Positions 34,225 to 45,749 of a stretch of DNA of 64,000 nucleotides are shown here, piece after piece. The stretch comes from Volutella citrinella (Eukaryota; Ascomycota; Sordariomycetes; Hypocreales; Nectriaceae), in contig JAWZSP010000005.1 of NCBI GenBank assembly GCA_034401135.1, forward strand, positions 372,001-436,000, written 5' to 3'. The position numbers and the translations under genes are program-made. Each line of letters starts with the position of its first letter. Position 1 is the stretch's first letter. The notes under the pieces were generated by a model. It was given only the letters and a program-made list of their open reading frames with translations, searched no databases and was not told the DNA's origin.

Positions 34225-35016
34225 TTTGGTAGTTATAATTGAGTAGCGGATGGTAAGATGAAAAAGGCGAATTTGGGTCGAGGTTGCGATACTGAGCGTC
34301 ACTCCCGTTCAAGGTTGGAGACAAATGTTCAAATCTCGCTGAAGGTCTGGATGACCGAAACAAACCAATTTGCAGGCATTACAAACTGATAAATACCGGC
34401 GCCTCCATTGGTCCGGACGCGTCTTGTCAAGGTTATCGTGATGGGGTGCCAGCGACTGTTGGCAGTCTTGCCCCGTTGGTCCCATGACGCTCCATCCATG
34501 CCATCTCCACGTATCGGCATTCACGCGATATTGCGGGGCTACCCCACCCGATCCGAACCCCGAAACGGTGACGGGTGCGATGAAGAAGAGCTTCGGTCGA
34601 CAAGCCCGGGGGGTTGTAGTGGGAGACGTACTTGGTCTCTGGCTAATCACTTCCCCACCCGTGCGTCTCGTCTCTCACCAAAACATCATATCTCACCCGA
34701 TCTACACCTCCCTCCTTGCCCATCGGCTGCAGCAGATATTTCCCGGTGCTTCTTCCTCTTCCATTACAGCCGAATCGGCTACGTAGCAGCAAGTATAGAA
34801 AGGAATACGTCATCAGCTGTAGTTTCTGGGCTCGGCCAGGTCAACGGTGCCGGGACGATGATGATTGTTGTCTTGAACTTGGACCTCGTCATCTTGTGTG
34901 TGCTACTGTTGGTCTTGATAGTTTGCAGCAGGTTGACGAAACTTTGAGGTGATGATGATATTCACTCCACCGGCTCGGTAGTCCAAGAGAGTCGGCTTGG
35001 GAAAGGCCATTGACTA
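34225..35016. other. intergenic, promoter of the cleavage dioxygenase
   Basis: Upstream of the minus-strand cleavage dioxygenase and downstream of the minus-strand intradiol dioxygenase. No gene recognised; two exact copies of the shared element are listed separately. Confidence 0.45.
34540..34658 (-). promoter_or_regulatory. two GTGGGGWA elements upstream of the cleavage dioxygenase
   Basis: TACCCCAC at 34540-34547 and TTCCCCAC at 34651-34658. Both lie on the same strand as the gene, about 315 and 430 bp before its ATG at 34224, and both are followed by CCG. Confidence 0.5.
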
Positions 35017-36088
35017 TCAATCTACATCCGGCACTGGAAGTCCATGGTAGAGTTTCATTTTCCTGCCCAAGCTCCTCATTGCGTCCATGGCCTTTTGCTC
35101 CCGCAGCTCTCTTGCCTCCTCCTCCGACACCAAAACAAAGTCGTAGCTTATGAGTTTCGTTCCTTCATGAACATTGTACCTGCTGGCCTGCGCTGCATCG
35201 ACAACGCCCAGCTCAACGATAAGCGAGTCCTTTACCCCAAACACGGCGTCCGTTGTTTCGTATAGGGAGTGCTTTATAAAGAGAGACCTGTAATCAAGCA
35301 AAGTCAGTGTATTGGTGTCCCCGAAAGCGCACAGTTGCAAGCATGGGGGTGTTGCCAAGGAGCACTGACGTGATGAGATGATCGTAGCCCGTCTTATTGA
35401 ACATGAAATGCATATGACTTGGCCGGTATGGATGTCTCCCAACGAGCCCTAATAGCTTTCCCACGGGGCCATCGTGCGGGATGGGATAGGGCACAGGTAC
35501 GATGGCCTTGAACCAAAAGAAGCCGTCTTCGTCGCTGCTAATGACACAGCGGCCGTCAAAGCCCTCACGGTCGGCATATTGCACATCGTAGAAGCCCTTG
35601 CTGTCCGTCTCCCATACATCAATCTTGACATTGTTTAATGGGGCACCTGCTGTATTTCTGACTGTGCAAAGGACCAAGCATGGATCACCATCGGGGTCGT
35701 GAGAGATGCTGTGGCCTTGTTGGATTGTAGGGGCGTCGTGGGCGTGGAACGGGCCAAGGACGGTGCCCTCGGTGCTGCTTAAAGGCTTCGGGTGGTCGAT
35801 GCCGTCGATCAGCACTGACAGGCCTAGGACATCCGATAGCAAGATGAACTCCTGGCGGACGTCGCTGCAGATCTGCCCAACATCGGTGAGGAACTGGATC
35901 CCCTTCATCCATTCGTCGCTGCTGAGGCGGGTCTCCCGCGCAAAGTCGTGAAGGTGCGTCACGAGCCTTTCGAGCACATACTTGGAGCGGGGATCTGGGT
36001 TCTTGCTGTTGATTCTGTGGACATTCTCAGTGATGTTGTCGACGTTGAGGTCCATGAGGACCGGCTCGTGTGTTGTGCTGGGATCCAT
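35017..36088 (-). CDS. intradiol ring-cleavage dioxygenase, hydroxyquinol 1,2-dioxygenase-like
   Basis: Two exons (36088-35370 and 35287-35017, intron 82 bp) encode 329 aa. An N-terminal helical dimerisation domain (about residues 20-95) precedes the catalytic sandwich. All four Fe(III) ligands are visible: Tyr177 in KGFYD, and Tyr221, His225 and His227 in HPYRPSHMHF. DVWETDSKG is the usual segment before the first Tyr. It opens catechol-type rings between the two hydroxyls. Hydroxyquinol (1,2,4-trihydroxybenzene) to maleylacetate is favoured because maleylacetate reductase sits in the same block. Catechol or protocatechuate as substrate is the alternative. Divergent from the Zn2Cys6 regulator at 36469. 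Confidence 0.92.
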
Positions 36089-36468
36089 GGCTGGATAGAT
36101 GCCTTGCTGATTGCTGCGAATGAGGCAACTAAGAATGGTAACGATTCTCTACTTACTTAAAACTAGCGTGCCACCACCGTCCAGGCGGCCCCGTGTGGGG
36201 TAAGTCGGGGATACAAGTTGCTGACAGCCTCAACTAGAGTAGCACAGTAGTACCCCACATCTGGTCTGAGACAACCCGCCTGAATCAGACAAAGGCTGGG
36301 AGCATACAGTGGGGAGACAAAATTGACGATCCAGACCCATTGTAGATTGGGGCTCCCCCACATGCTAGTCTGTCTAAGCTCTACAGACAGACGTCGAGAA
36401 GAGCTGTGTTCTTTTATAATCTACCCCGGTGAAGCCGCAAGTCCACTATCCGACGCAACGTATCAGCC
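36089..36468. other. divergent promoter of the intradiol dioxygenase and the Zn2Cys6 regulator
   Basis: A 380-bp region between ATGs at 36088 and 36469. It holds an inverted pair of exact shared elements plus GTGGGGAG at 36309-36316, the densest cluster of this motif in the window. Confidence 0.55.
36195..36258. promoter_or_regulatory. inverted pair GTGGGGTA / TACCCCAC
   Basis: GTGGGGTA at 36195-36202 (followed by AGTCGGGG) and TACCCCAC at 36251-36258, separated by 48 bp, placed nearer the intradiol dioxygenase start. The flank GGGGTAAGTCGGGG resembles GGGGAAGTCGG at 45110. Confidence 0.55.
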
Positions 36469-38866
36469 ATGGAGCAGGACAAAGGGAAACCCCATCATTC
36501 GAGCAAACCGGGGCCGAAGCGCCCCCCCCGGCCACCAAAATCCAGCTGGGCATGCATGACTTGTCGTGCTCGCAAGTCCCGCTGTGATGTCTCGACAAAA
36601 GGGCCCCCATGCACGCGGTGCTTCAAAGTCGACCAGAGCTGCCAAGCTCCGTCGCCCATCGGCACAAGGTAGGCAAAGATAGCCAATTGTCCCACCCCTT
36701 GGAGAATGCAGCTTCTCAATCTATCATGGCGCAGGTCAGAAACTCGCCCCGGACGCAATCGCCGACCAAAGCCCGCCGGGCAGATGGTATGGAAGATGCC
36801 GCGGATGCCGCCACCTGAGCCAGAGCACCCGGTTGGATCGGTTCCCGATGAGAATGCGCCTGGTCATGGTGATTCAACCATAGGGTCGGCTTTCCAGCCT
36901 GGTGCATCGCCCTCGAAATCAAAATCACCCCCAGCATCTCCCAGGAAGGCGTCACCTCTCATCTCCCTGTCCTATCCCTTTTTAACGCTAGGCAACGTGG
37001 CCAGTATGGACTCAGATGATCTGCAATACGCCCAGTCGCAAGGTTGCCTTGCTGTTCCTCCGCCTGAAGCCTTGGATGCCATAGTTGCGCAGTACTTTCT
37101 TCGCATCCATCCATTCTTACCGCTTCTGGACGAATCCTCCTTCTGGGCCATGTACAACGAGCAACCTACTGAGAATAAACCCCCTATGCGCCTCGCCGTC
37201 GTCGTCTTGCAGGCCATGCTGTTTTCTGCATGCAATGTTCGTATATACTGCAACGAACTGCGACTACAGATCCACTAATCGGGACATAGTTTGTGTCTGT
37301 TGACACACTCAAAGCAGCTGGCTTTTCCACTGTTAAAGAAGCCAGATGTTGCTACTACCGGAGAAGTTCAGTAAGATTTCTGCCTCTGCGTTGCATCCGA
37401 AAGAAACAAAGGCAAACAGGAGACTAATAGACCATAGCTCCTATTGAGTCTGAACGCCGAATCGTGCTCCGTTTCCATAGCACAAGCCTGTCTCTTACTC
37501 TCCCATACGCTGTCTCCCTCCTCGACCGACCTGATGTGGTTGAACACGTCGTGGCTTGAGAGAGCAATTCACCACGCCGAGCTGGCAGAAGCACATCGCT
37601 ACGCATTGCTGGACTATCCTCCTATGCTGCAGAAGTCTCTAAAGCGTCTTTGGTGGTGCTGCGTCATTTGCGACAGCCTCCATTCGCTCTGTTTCAGGAG
37701 GATGATAAAAATTGATCGGCGGCGCTTTGATTTCACGGCACATGCCCCTCTCCGATTCAAAGATCTCGAGGACGAAGTCTACCAAAGCAAGGTTTACTGC
37801 CCCAGAGGCAAGACCCAACTAATCCGAGTCTTCGAAAGCCTAGCTGAGCTATCAGTGATCTTGGTCCATATTCTGCCGTTAATATACCCCCTGGATGAGC
37901 AGAGGCCGGGGGGGCTACGTACGACGGCGGGGAGAATTATAAGTGCCAAGAGATCGCTGAGGATGTGGGAGAGTAGCACAACCACTTCCCTGCTGATACT
38001 GCTGAGTGTGTGCGAGGACACCAGCTCGACCCATCGAGCCAACGGATGGAACGATCGCGTCAAGTCGATTGCGCTGTACTTGAATATGTTGAAGATCTAC
38101 TACCAGTGAGTACGACGCTCGGTCATGCTTTTAGCCGTGATTGGTTATCCAGAGCTGACATAGAAACAGTACCACATGGCTCTCTGTATGCCATTTCGAA
38201 GGCCTAGCCCTTGTTAGCCAACCGGAGATTATGGGGGATTATCCGTTGAATGCGGTGCACCCGGCAGCTCAAAACGAGCAAGAAGTCGAAATTGCCGTCT
38301 CCTCGGTCATTTCTTGCCTGGAGAGTGTGAAGAACCTGGGTGTGGCTCGCTGGCTCCCCGGTAACGTGGCTGCTTGTATCGCGATACCTCTGTTTCTTGT
38401 TCAGTTGGACGCAAAGGTCGCGACCCTGGCTGCCTCGTCTGCTCTAGGCATCTCGATTCCTGGGGCCTCGAGGAGAAATGAGCGAATCAAGATTCTCCTT
38501 GACATTATGGGGGTTCTTCTATGGCAGTACGATGGAACGCAACTCGTCATCGACGCAGTCCGCCGTGGTCTTGACGACTCACGGTTGGAAAATGTAGCAG
38601 CTACAATCAACCTCGACCTCGGCGGCTCAGCCCTCTGGAAACACGTCTTGAAGCAAAACACCAGCCTCTACCTGCATTTGGTCTTTGCTGTGGAACTCAA
38701 CCTATCAAAGCAACGCGTTCCCATGCCGCGAGACTTGCCAACCATGATCCACGAACCGTCTGACTATTGCTTGAGCCCGACAAGAGATTTAACCCAGGAG
38801 AGTTTGGAAATGATGGCTATGGCCGGGGAGCCGAATTCCACGTTTTTCTTCGGTGAGGTGGTTTGA
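36469..38866 (+). CDS. Zn2Cys6 fungal-specific transcription factor
   Basis: Five exons (36469-36668, 36735-37236, 37290-37370, 37438-38105, 38170-38866) encode 715 aa. The N-terminal zinc cluster (about residues 29-59) has the six Cys in CMTCRARKSRC and CTRCFKVDQSC, preceded by a basic Pro/Lys stretch. A disordered Ser/Pro linker follows. The fungal_trans domain (roughly 190-460) includes YFLRIHPFLPLLDE and FVSVDTLKAAGF, and SLKRLWWCCVICD marks the regulatory core. It resembles the CTF1-beta type of regulators. Its divergent pairing with the ring-cleavage dioxygenase makes it the best candidate for the pathway-specific regulator. Confidence 0.9.
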
Positions 38867-39127
38867 GACTTGTATTCTAGGCACTCTCCCTCGAGTAGCT
38901 TCATGCCTTGACACTGCAAGCAGTATATTGCCATTCCCACAATCTCTTCATAGTCTCTGGTGACCCGGATTACCTGCCCCCGATCCAAAGGCATCATTAT
39001 ACCCCCCCTGCGCACTGATAAGCGTAGGGCTGGAGGCCGCGGTGACAAGTAGGCCAGGTCCGCACCTTGTGCCGTAGGGGGGGACAAATTCTGCCTAGAG
39101 CTCACTCGACTATCGCATCCGCCCGCA

Positions 39128-40712
39128 TCACTCTTCCCCATTCTTCAACCGAGCGAGTGAATCTGCCATCTGCGAGACACACCGCCACTGCGAGCCGCAT
39201 CGCAGAAGCGCCGCCTCGTACATGCTCACTAGGGTGCTGAGCTTGCAAACGCAGATGGCAGACGCATCAATAAGGCCGCGCCCGCCACGCTCAAGCCAGG
39301 GGCGAAAGGCATCATGCTGGTCAGAGCTGTAAAGCTCAAAGGGCTCCGCGTCGATATCTGGAGCTTGCAAGGTGGATCCTACCGCACACGCATCGCAGAC
39401 CTGGAAGCAGCGGGTGTATGCCCAGACGACAAGCCCGGCCTCGTAGATGGCTATCGACGCAATCAGACCGACGTTGCGTATGCCGCTGTCGAAGTTGGCC
39501 TCGGCCCCGTCGTGGTCCATTTTGTCTCGCAAAAGCCTCAGCACCTGCGCGGCGTGCCACATGGCCAATCTGGCATCCGTGGTCTTGGCCCATCCCAGTA
39601 CGTTGGATTCAAGCCGCCTCCTAACGGTGCCTGAACACGCACGACGTCTTTGATCCATGGATAGCTCCTTGATAGCCTCCAAGTTCGCCCGGAGAACGAT
39701 CTGCGACAAGTGATAGAGTGGAATAGCGCTCGTTTCCAGCATATGCTGATGACTCTTGGATGACAGCATTGAGCCGATCGTTCTGGTTCTGTAACCCTCT
39801 CGCCAAATGGCCAAGTGAGTTTCCCAAAACTCCTTATCGCGAGCAGAAGAGTGAGGAGCTGTCAACGGTCGGCCAAGCTCAGCTTGGGTCCTTTGCCTCT
39901 GAGCATCTTGCCACAGCCATGCCTGCATGGCGCAGAGCCCATATAGATAGTCATCTTCCAATAGGGGAGGCAGAACTTTGCGGCGCTCTTCGTCCATGGC
40001 TTGCTCTACCAGGTCCATGAACGGAATCGGGCGTCGCACTTTTGACTCTATCAGCTTCACCTTGTGCCACTCCTCAGAGGTCTGAGATTCCCATAGCCTC
40101 TCCGAGCAAGGAAGAGTGAGATATAGCTCGTCGTATCTTAATATTGGGCGGAATCCGCAGAGGAAGTAGAAGTAAATGTCTAGCCGAAATGCCAAATAGG
40201 CGAGTCTAACGATATCATGGGTCAGTTATATTGCTGATGAGGGATTGGAGATCCACTCGGGGCTTTTTTCCTCACCTCTTTAGAGATTCCCTTGTGACCC
40301 AGCTGGATGGTATTACATCCTTTGGCTCGTCACTTCCAAGATTGTATTGTTCTTTGAACAAGCCTGCAGTACGGAAGGTCGACAGCATCAGACTGTGTTG
40401 CACATAGGCCTTATTGAACAGTTTGTCGTGCTAATCCATCAACTCTCATTAGCACTGCACACCATGTAACTTGAGGGGAGTCAGGGGAGGGTGCAAAAGC
40501 AGAATGACATAGGCGTTACTTGGGCAATAGTAGGTGAAGCTTACCGAGCTCTGCAGAGCGAAAATGACATTGAGAAGCAGGGTTTGATACGTAGATACTG
40601 GCCGGTGTGGTGTGGCTTCATCATTAGACGAGTAGTCGAACTAGAGGCGTGTGCGATGTCAGAAATGGTCTTCTTGGATGTTGTGCAGGCTCAGAGGCCA
40701 AAAGAAAGCGAA

Positions 40713-40743
<31 letters not shown>

Positions 40744-42325
40744 TTCCCATGATCAAACGTACCAACTGTTTCTGAAGCTTATCCATGATAGACTTGTGGA
40801 GGCAGAGAGCTATATCCATCAAAGGGTCAATTTGAGACTCCCAAGCACCTATCATAGCAATTGTGTCAACGAGATCGGGATTCGCCGATTCGAGACTAAA
40901 GGAGGGCTTGTGTATCACGGGCCAGAGACAGTGGAACTTTGCGAAAAAGGTATCAAGGCACACCTTGAGGGCATGGCTGTCAAGAGGAAACAATGATGCA
41001 GGTCTGGAGGGTGTGTCAAGCACAGGTTGGTTGTCCATCTGTAGTACGTTGGCAACGGGCCACGAAGCATCCTCTTGGTTGTGCGAAGGCTCGGGGCCCG
41101 ACTGGACGATGGGGGCATGGGCGGTAGAGTTGAAGATGCCTGAGGGAGCCCGAAACCAGACGTCTAGGCACGCCGGGGACAGAGGGGGGCCGTTCAAGGC
41201 TGTGTCGAGAAAGCTGTCAAGATTCCGCATGTCGATATCGAAGCCCTGGGCGTCAGCCGTCCATTGATCCTGTGGCATGCTCTCCATGCAGTCGACGACG
41301 GTGCTATGCGAGCCGAGTCTGGGGAGCCCGAGGGGGCCGAAGAGGCTACTGGCGTTGTCGGTGGCGACAACGGCCTTGTTTGCGGCGCTGCTTGGTAGGT
41401 TGGGCGTCGCTTCTCGCTCGGCCCACGGCTGATGCGAGTCAACAATGGGCTGGAGCGATACACCGGCGTCTACTTCCCGAGGTGAGGCCGAAGATGCTCG
41501 CACAGCAACGGTTCCAGGGCCCGGGCCACTGTCGCTGGAGATGGAGGATCCTTGTGCAAGTTGACTGCGCGGCGAGTGACCGTGGCCGTGACCAGCGGCT
41601 TGTTCCCATGTGTGATCCACCGAAGAGTTCGACCCGGCTATCGATCCGTTCCGTTCGCATCCGCTCGTCGACGGAGGGGCAGTGGACTCGAGGGCAGGGT
41701 GCGCGGCCGGGCCGTTGTCGAGTGCATCGATGGCGGCGGCGTCGGGGGCTTCAGTGGCATCGATAGCATCACCGCTAGAATCGGTGGACGTGACACTGTT
41801 GGTCTGGCCATTGCCGCGATTGTCGCGCAGAGCCTCGGACGGCGGAGCAACAAAGTCCCAGATGTAGGGTTCTGTCGATGATGGCACGCGCAGCTTGCGC
41901 GAATACTGACAGACGGCATTGGAATTGAGACATGGCTCACACGGCAGTCCACCGCTGCACCCAGCCTTGCGGGCATGGCACCGGTCGCAGGCGGAAAGGG
42001 CGCGAGGCCGGCGTCGACTGTTGCCGCGAGCGTGCTTGGGCCTGGGCTTGGAGTGCTGCGAGGCGATGTGGCGCTTCAAGACATCCCTGTGGGCATTTGT
42101 GCATCAGCGGCTCAGCTGGCCGGGGCATGTGTCGTAGAATGAAACTCACTGGCGGCCGTAATTCCTATGGCAGTGAGGGCAGTCGAATGGTTTCAGTAGC
42201 ATGTGGGATCTGACATGGCGAAGGAGGTGCTCGTTCCGCCGATAGGCCATGGTGCAGCCCGGCACGGAGCAGGCAAAGGTGCGACTCTCGTCGGCGGCAT
42301 CAGGCGCGGCATCAGGCGGCGGCAT
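39128..42325 (-). CDS. C2H2-C2H2-Zn2Cys6 transcription factor with fungal_trans domain (paralogue of the gene at 7519-10673)
   Basis: Five exons (42325-42150, 42086-40759, 40597-40545, 40430-40276, 40205-39128) encode about 929 aa. The first ATG in frame is at 42325. The first finger is in exon 1 (CSVPGCTMAYRRNEHLLRH) and the second spans the first intron (CPHCHRNYGRQDVLKRH). The zinc cluster has CDRCHARKAGC and CEPCLNSNAVC. A long Ser/Ala/Pro linker is followed by the fungal_trans region (YQTLLLNVIFAL, RLAYLAFRLDIYF). Intron positions match the paralogue. The end of exon 2 is uncertain: a GTACGT donor four bases earlier (exon end 40763) looks better but breaks the frame. The gene converges on the Zn2Cys6 regulator. 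Confidence 0.85.
40697..40743 (+). repeat. (GAAA)n microsatellite in an intron
   Basis: About seven GAAA units, within intron 2 of the minus-strand regulator, where it reads as a CTTT tract. It is non-coding and likely variable in length. Confidence 0.75.
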
Positions 42326-43052
42326 GGTCAAGCCGATAATGACGGCGATGCTCTCGCCGGTCGGGATGCCGGCTGGCACTCGCACTCACTCGGGCGTTGC
42401 TGGAATGGAATTGGGGTTGGAAGGGGCGGGTCGGATGGCGAGGAAACAGAGAGCTCAGCTAATGGCCTAGGTGCGGATGCGAATGCGAGTGTGAATGTGA
42501 ATTGCAGGCGGGTGATGATGTGAAGAGGAGATGGAAAGGAGGAATCTGGGGAAGGCGGCAACTAGTGGGGACGGCTGAGTTTGGAATGCGGGGTGCGTGC
42601 AACGCGGGGGAGGCTACATACAACTGTACTTATGACAGGATGTACTGCCTTTCGTGCGGATCCGATTGGCTCCGCCTGACCAGGTCCGGACTCGGCTGGG
42701 ATGGAAATACCGAACTCACCCCGAGCGAGAGCGAGCCACGCCGCCGTCGAGCCGGCTCCTCGCATGAGCGAGCCGACCAGGACAAGGCAGAAGAAGCGGG
42801 ACGGGTATCGGAAGCAGCAGGTGTGGGTAGTGTAGTCTATCATGTACTTGTCACGTCTAAGTGTCCGTACTGTTACTAAGGCCGGATGGATCTACACCTC
42901 AGAGTCTCCCTCGACAGCCTCGCCGCACCACGACAACGATTTAGCAGCCTTCAACCCCGAACAAGCTCCCTACTAGGGTCACCACGGACATTTGATCCGT
43001 CCCCGTCACTCAACGACTGTCGCATGGTCACGCCCGGCCAGTCACACAGCGT
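42326..43052. other. intergenic, promoter of the second C2H2-Zn2Cys6 regulator
   Basis: No gene recognised. Only a near-match of the shared element (GTGGGGAC at about 42567) was seen. Confidence 0.4.
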
Positions 43053-44850
43053 TCACGCCGCCCGCTTCACCCGCGCCTCCCTCAGCGCCTCCTTGGCCGC
43101 CTCATACCTCTCCGGACCCCGGGCTACCAGGCTGAAATCAAAATGCTCTGGCTGCGTGTTGAAGCCCCTTGTGTAGTCGTACAGCGGAAGCGGCAGCTCC
43201 ACCCCCGCGGCATCGCGCTTCTTGGACAGGGTGCAACCCCACGCCATGCGAGCCGTCAGGATGTGCAGTGATCGCTCGGCAATGTTCTGCCCGGGGCAAA
43301 TGCGGCGACCGAACCCAAAACAGGTGAAGTTTTGCAGGTTGGGGTATCTGCTCAGCGGCTCCTTGTACGTCGTCGGGAACGACGGGTCCAGCCATCTCTC
43401 TGGGCGGAAGCTGTCGGGGTCTGGATACAGGGATGCGTCTCGATGGATTGCCCTAGAGACGGGGAAAGCGTCAGCGTCAGCAGGTGCGCGCTCCTTGCCT
43501 TGTCGGCCCCCCTCCGAGACTTACCACTGGTTTGGGTGGAAGATGGTGCCCTTCTTGAACCGGTAACCTTGGTACTCGTCGTCCTTGGTCAGTTGGTGCG
43601 GAAACCCACCGGCGGTGACGGGGCGCCATCGCAGCACCTCCTTGATGACGGCGCGCACCGTGGGTAGCTTGGGCATGTCGTCAAAGTCGGGCATCCGCGA
43701 TCCGACCTCCCTGTCAATCTCTTCCTGCATCTTCTTCTGCCATTCCGGGAAGTGGCACATGGCCAGGCAAAACGACATCATGGCCGCTGCTGTCGTGCCG
43801 CTTCCCGCCTCAAACAATGTACCAATGACATATGCCCCCTCGTCGTCGGAAAGCTGGTAGCTGTCCTTGTTCTCGATAAAGGTGCGTGTGAAAGACTGTG
43901 TCTTGGAGTCATGGTCCAGCGAGCGCCTCACATCGTCTTGAAGCTGCCGGAACAGGCCGAGCTCTTCTTCATGCAGCCTTTGGCCCTCCCGCTTGAACGG
44001 CGCCAGGGCCGTGGGGAGCTTGGCCAGGAACGGCAGCGAGTCGACCAGGTAGGCCCCTGGGGATGCGACCCGCTCCAGGTTGTGGTTCACCTGGATGATT
44101 CTCTTCACCTCGGGCTCCTCCCCAGTCTCTATCCATTTGCCGAACCCGATGCGGAAGACGACGCCGGAGGCATAAAACTCGAACCACTTGTCGTACTTTC
44201 TGGGCTCTTCGAGCAGCGACACGAGCATCTTCTTGGACTCGTAGTCCTGGACGGGTTGGTATGTGTCAGCCGCCGCTGGCATGGTCAACTGATGCATCAG
44301 CTTGCGGCCCCGGCGCCAGAGTTCTGTTTGCAGTCGGCCAGTAGTTAGCACACCCCCTTCTGCTACGACAGCCCTCGTAGAATGCGGAATCATGCTTTAC
44401 CGTTGTATGGCTGCAGCAGCGGCCTCAAATTGCGCGACAGGATGCCCGAGGCCATCGGTAGGTACTCCCGCGATGAGTAGTAGGTGCCTCGCTCCCTCAA
44501 AAGGTCATTGGCAACCTTTTCGGTAGAAATCACCACGTGTTGCCGGCCTGCCAAGTTCAGGCGGAAAAGCGGACCATACGAATCAGCCCAGTCTTTGAAT
44601 TTTAGCCATGAATGATAGGCTGGGATGTCAAAGAGATTCCCGACCACCGGTTTTCCTTTTTTTGTTGCACGGGAGTCAGAACAGTTAACCCGCCAGTGAA
44701 AGATTCATGTCCATTCTTGCACTTCGCAGCAGACGTACCTGGGGGGCCGGGAAGAGGCTTGCCGCCCTGACCGGTGCTGAATTGAGTCAACGTCAAGTTG
44801 ATTGCAAGCCAGCCAAGGGCCACGATGCCGACGACCCAGGCCACAATCAT
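43053..44850 (-). CDS. cytochrome P450, CYP2/O-methylsterigmatocystin-oxidoreductase-like class
   Basis: Four exons (44850-44739, 44655-44401, 44323-43525, 43452-43053) encode 521 aa. An N-terminal anchor (about residues 2-18) precedes LPGPPGKPVVGNL, restored across the first intron. The I-helix has EAGSGTTAAAM, the K-helix is KEVLRWRP, and FRPERW and the haem loop FGFGRRICPGQ follow. Unlike the other three P450s here it has the CPG haem motif and the PPGP hinge of the CYP2-like fungal class. Relatives hydroxylate or demethylate aromatic polyketides and O-methylated rings. A TATA-like TATATA lies near 44928 on its strand. Divergent from the SnoaL-like gene. Confidence 0.92.
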
Positions 44851-45749
44851 GATGTGATGAGGTGCGTTGAATCGCGCAAGGGAGAGATATCAAGCTATGG
44901 AGAAGGGAGACGCCTCTCTGGGACCTGTATATACCTAGTTGGAGTAGACTTCCTGGGCAGTGGAAGTGGACTGGAAAGGGTCACATTGTTCAATCATCCG
45001 AAGCAAGCGACCCTCTTCACTAGCTGCCCCACAAGTCGTCCGGTTCGTCACAATCATCGCGGCCATGGCACTATTTCCCCTCCCGGGTCACTGCCGGCAC
45101 CCAGAATGTGGGGAAGTCGGCGCAGGAACCCTGGTTGCCCGCACCAGAGGGTCTATAGCGGACGAATCCCCCGTCTATTGAACGTATGATGCATAGGTTG
45201 CGGCTCAGGAATCGATCACGCATGCTGCGACCTTCGGAGAGACAGCTGGGATGGGGTTCCCAGTGCGAGGTTCTGTCTTGTGCGCGATCGATAGGGCCAT
45301 CGGTCATTTGGCGGAGATTATCGGTGCCGAAAACTCGGCAGAGGCGCTTCCTACATGGTTCGGGGACTTCGAGCCGGAAGGAAAAGGGCTACAACAGCCC
45401 GGACCGTGTGGGGAGATGCACAGGTGATTGCGGCGGTGGGGAGTTCGCCACGATTCAGGCACATCGGTCACCATGTGGGGGAGGCGTTGGGGGGCGGGTT
45501 GGGATTGGATGCATCAAGATTGCAGCTGACCCAATGTCGGATCGACCAAGGCCGCTCCCTTCCGTTTGATAGTCAACCGCGCCGCTTGACCCTTGCCATT
45601 ACCATGACCGCCCGCGTATTTGAGTGAAGCTGGTCAGCAGCATTCCAAGGATAGATGTAGACGTAGCACCGAGTCAAGTTCCACTGCCCAAGCCGAGTCC
45701 ATCTTGCTCGCCAAAAATCCAGAAACCACCCCCTCTCTGGAAAAAAAAA
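44851..45749. other. 900-bp divergent promoter of the fourth P450 and the SnoaL-like gene
   Basis: Contains one exact GTGGGGAA and at least three near-copies (TGCCCCAC about 45025, GTGGGGAG about 45407 and 45437). No gene recognised. A run of ten A directly precedes the SnoaL-like ATG. Confidence 0.45.
45108..45115 (+). promoter_or_regulatory. GTGGGGAA promoter element
   Basis: Exact shared element in the divergent region, about 258 bp from the P450 ATG, followed by GTCGG as at 36203. Confidence 0.45.

Noticed and set aside
40491..40996. Lys/Glu-rich open frames on the plus strand
   Set aside because: They arise from the GAAA microsatellite within an intron and from the antisense of the regulator exon.
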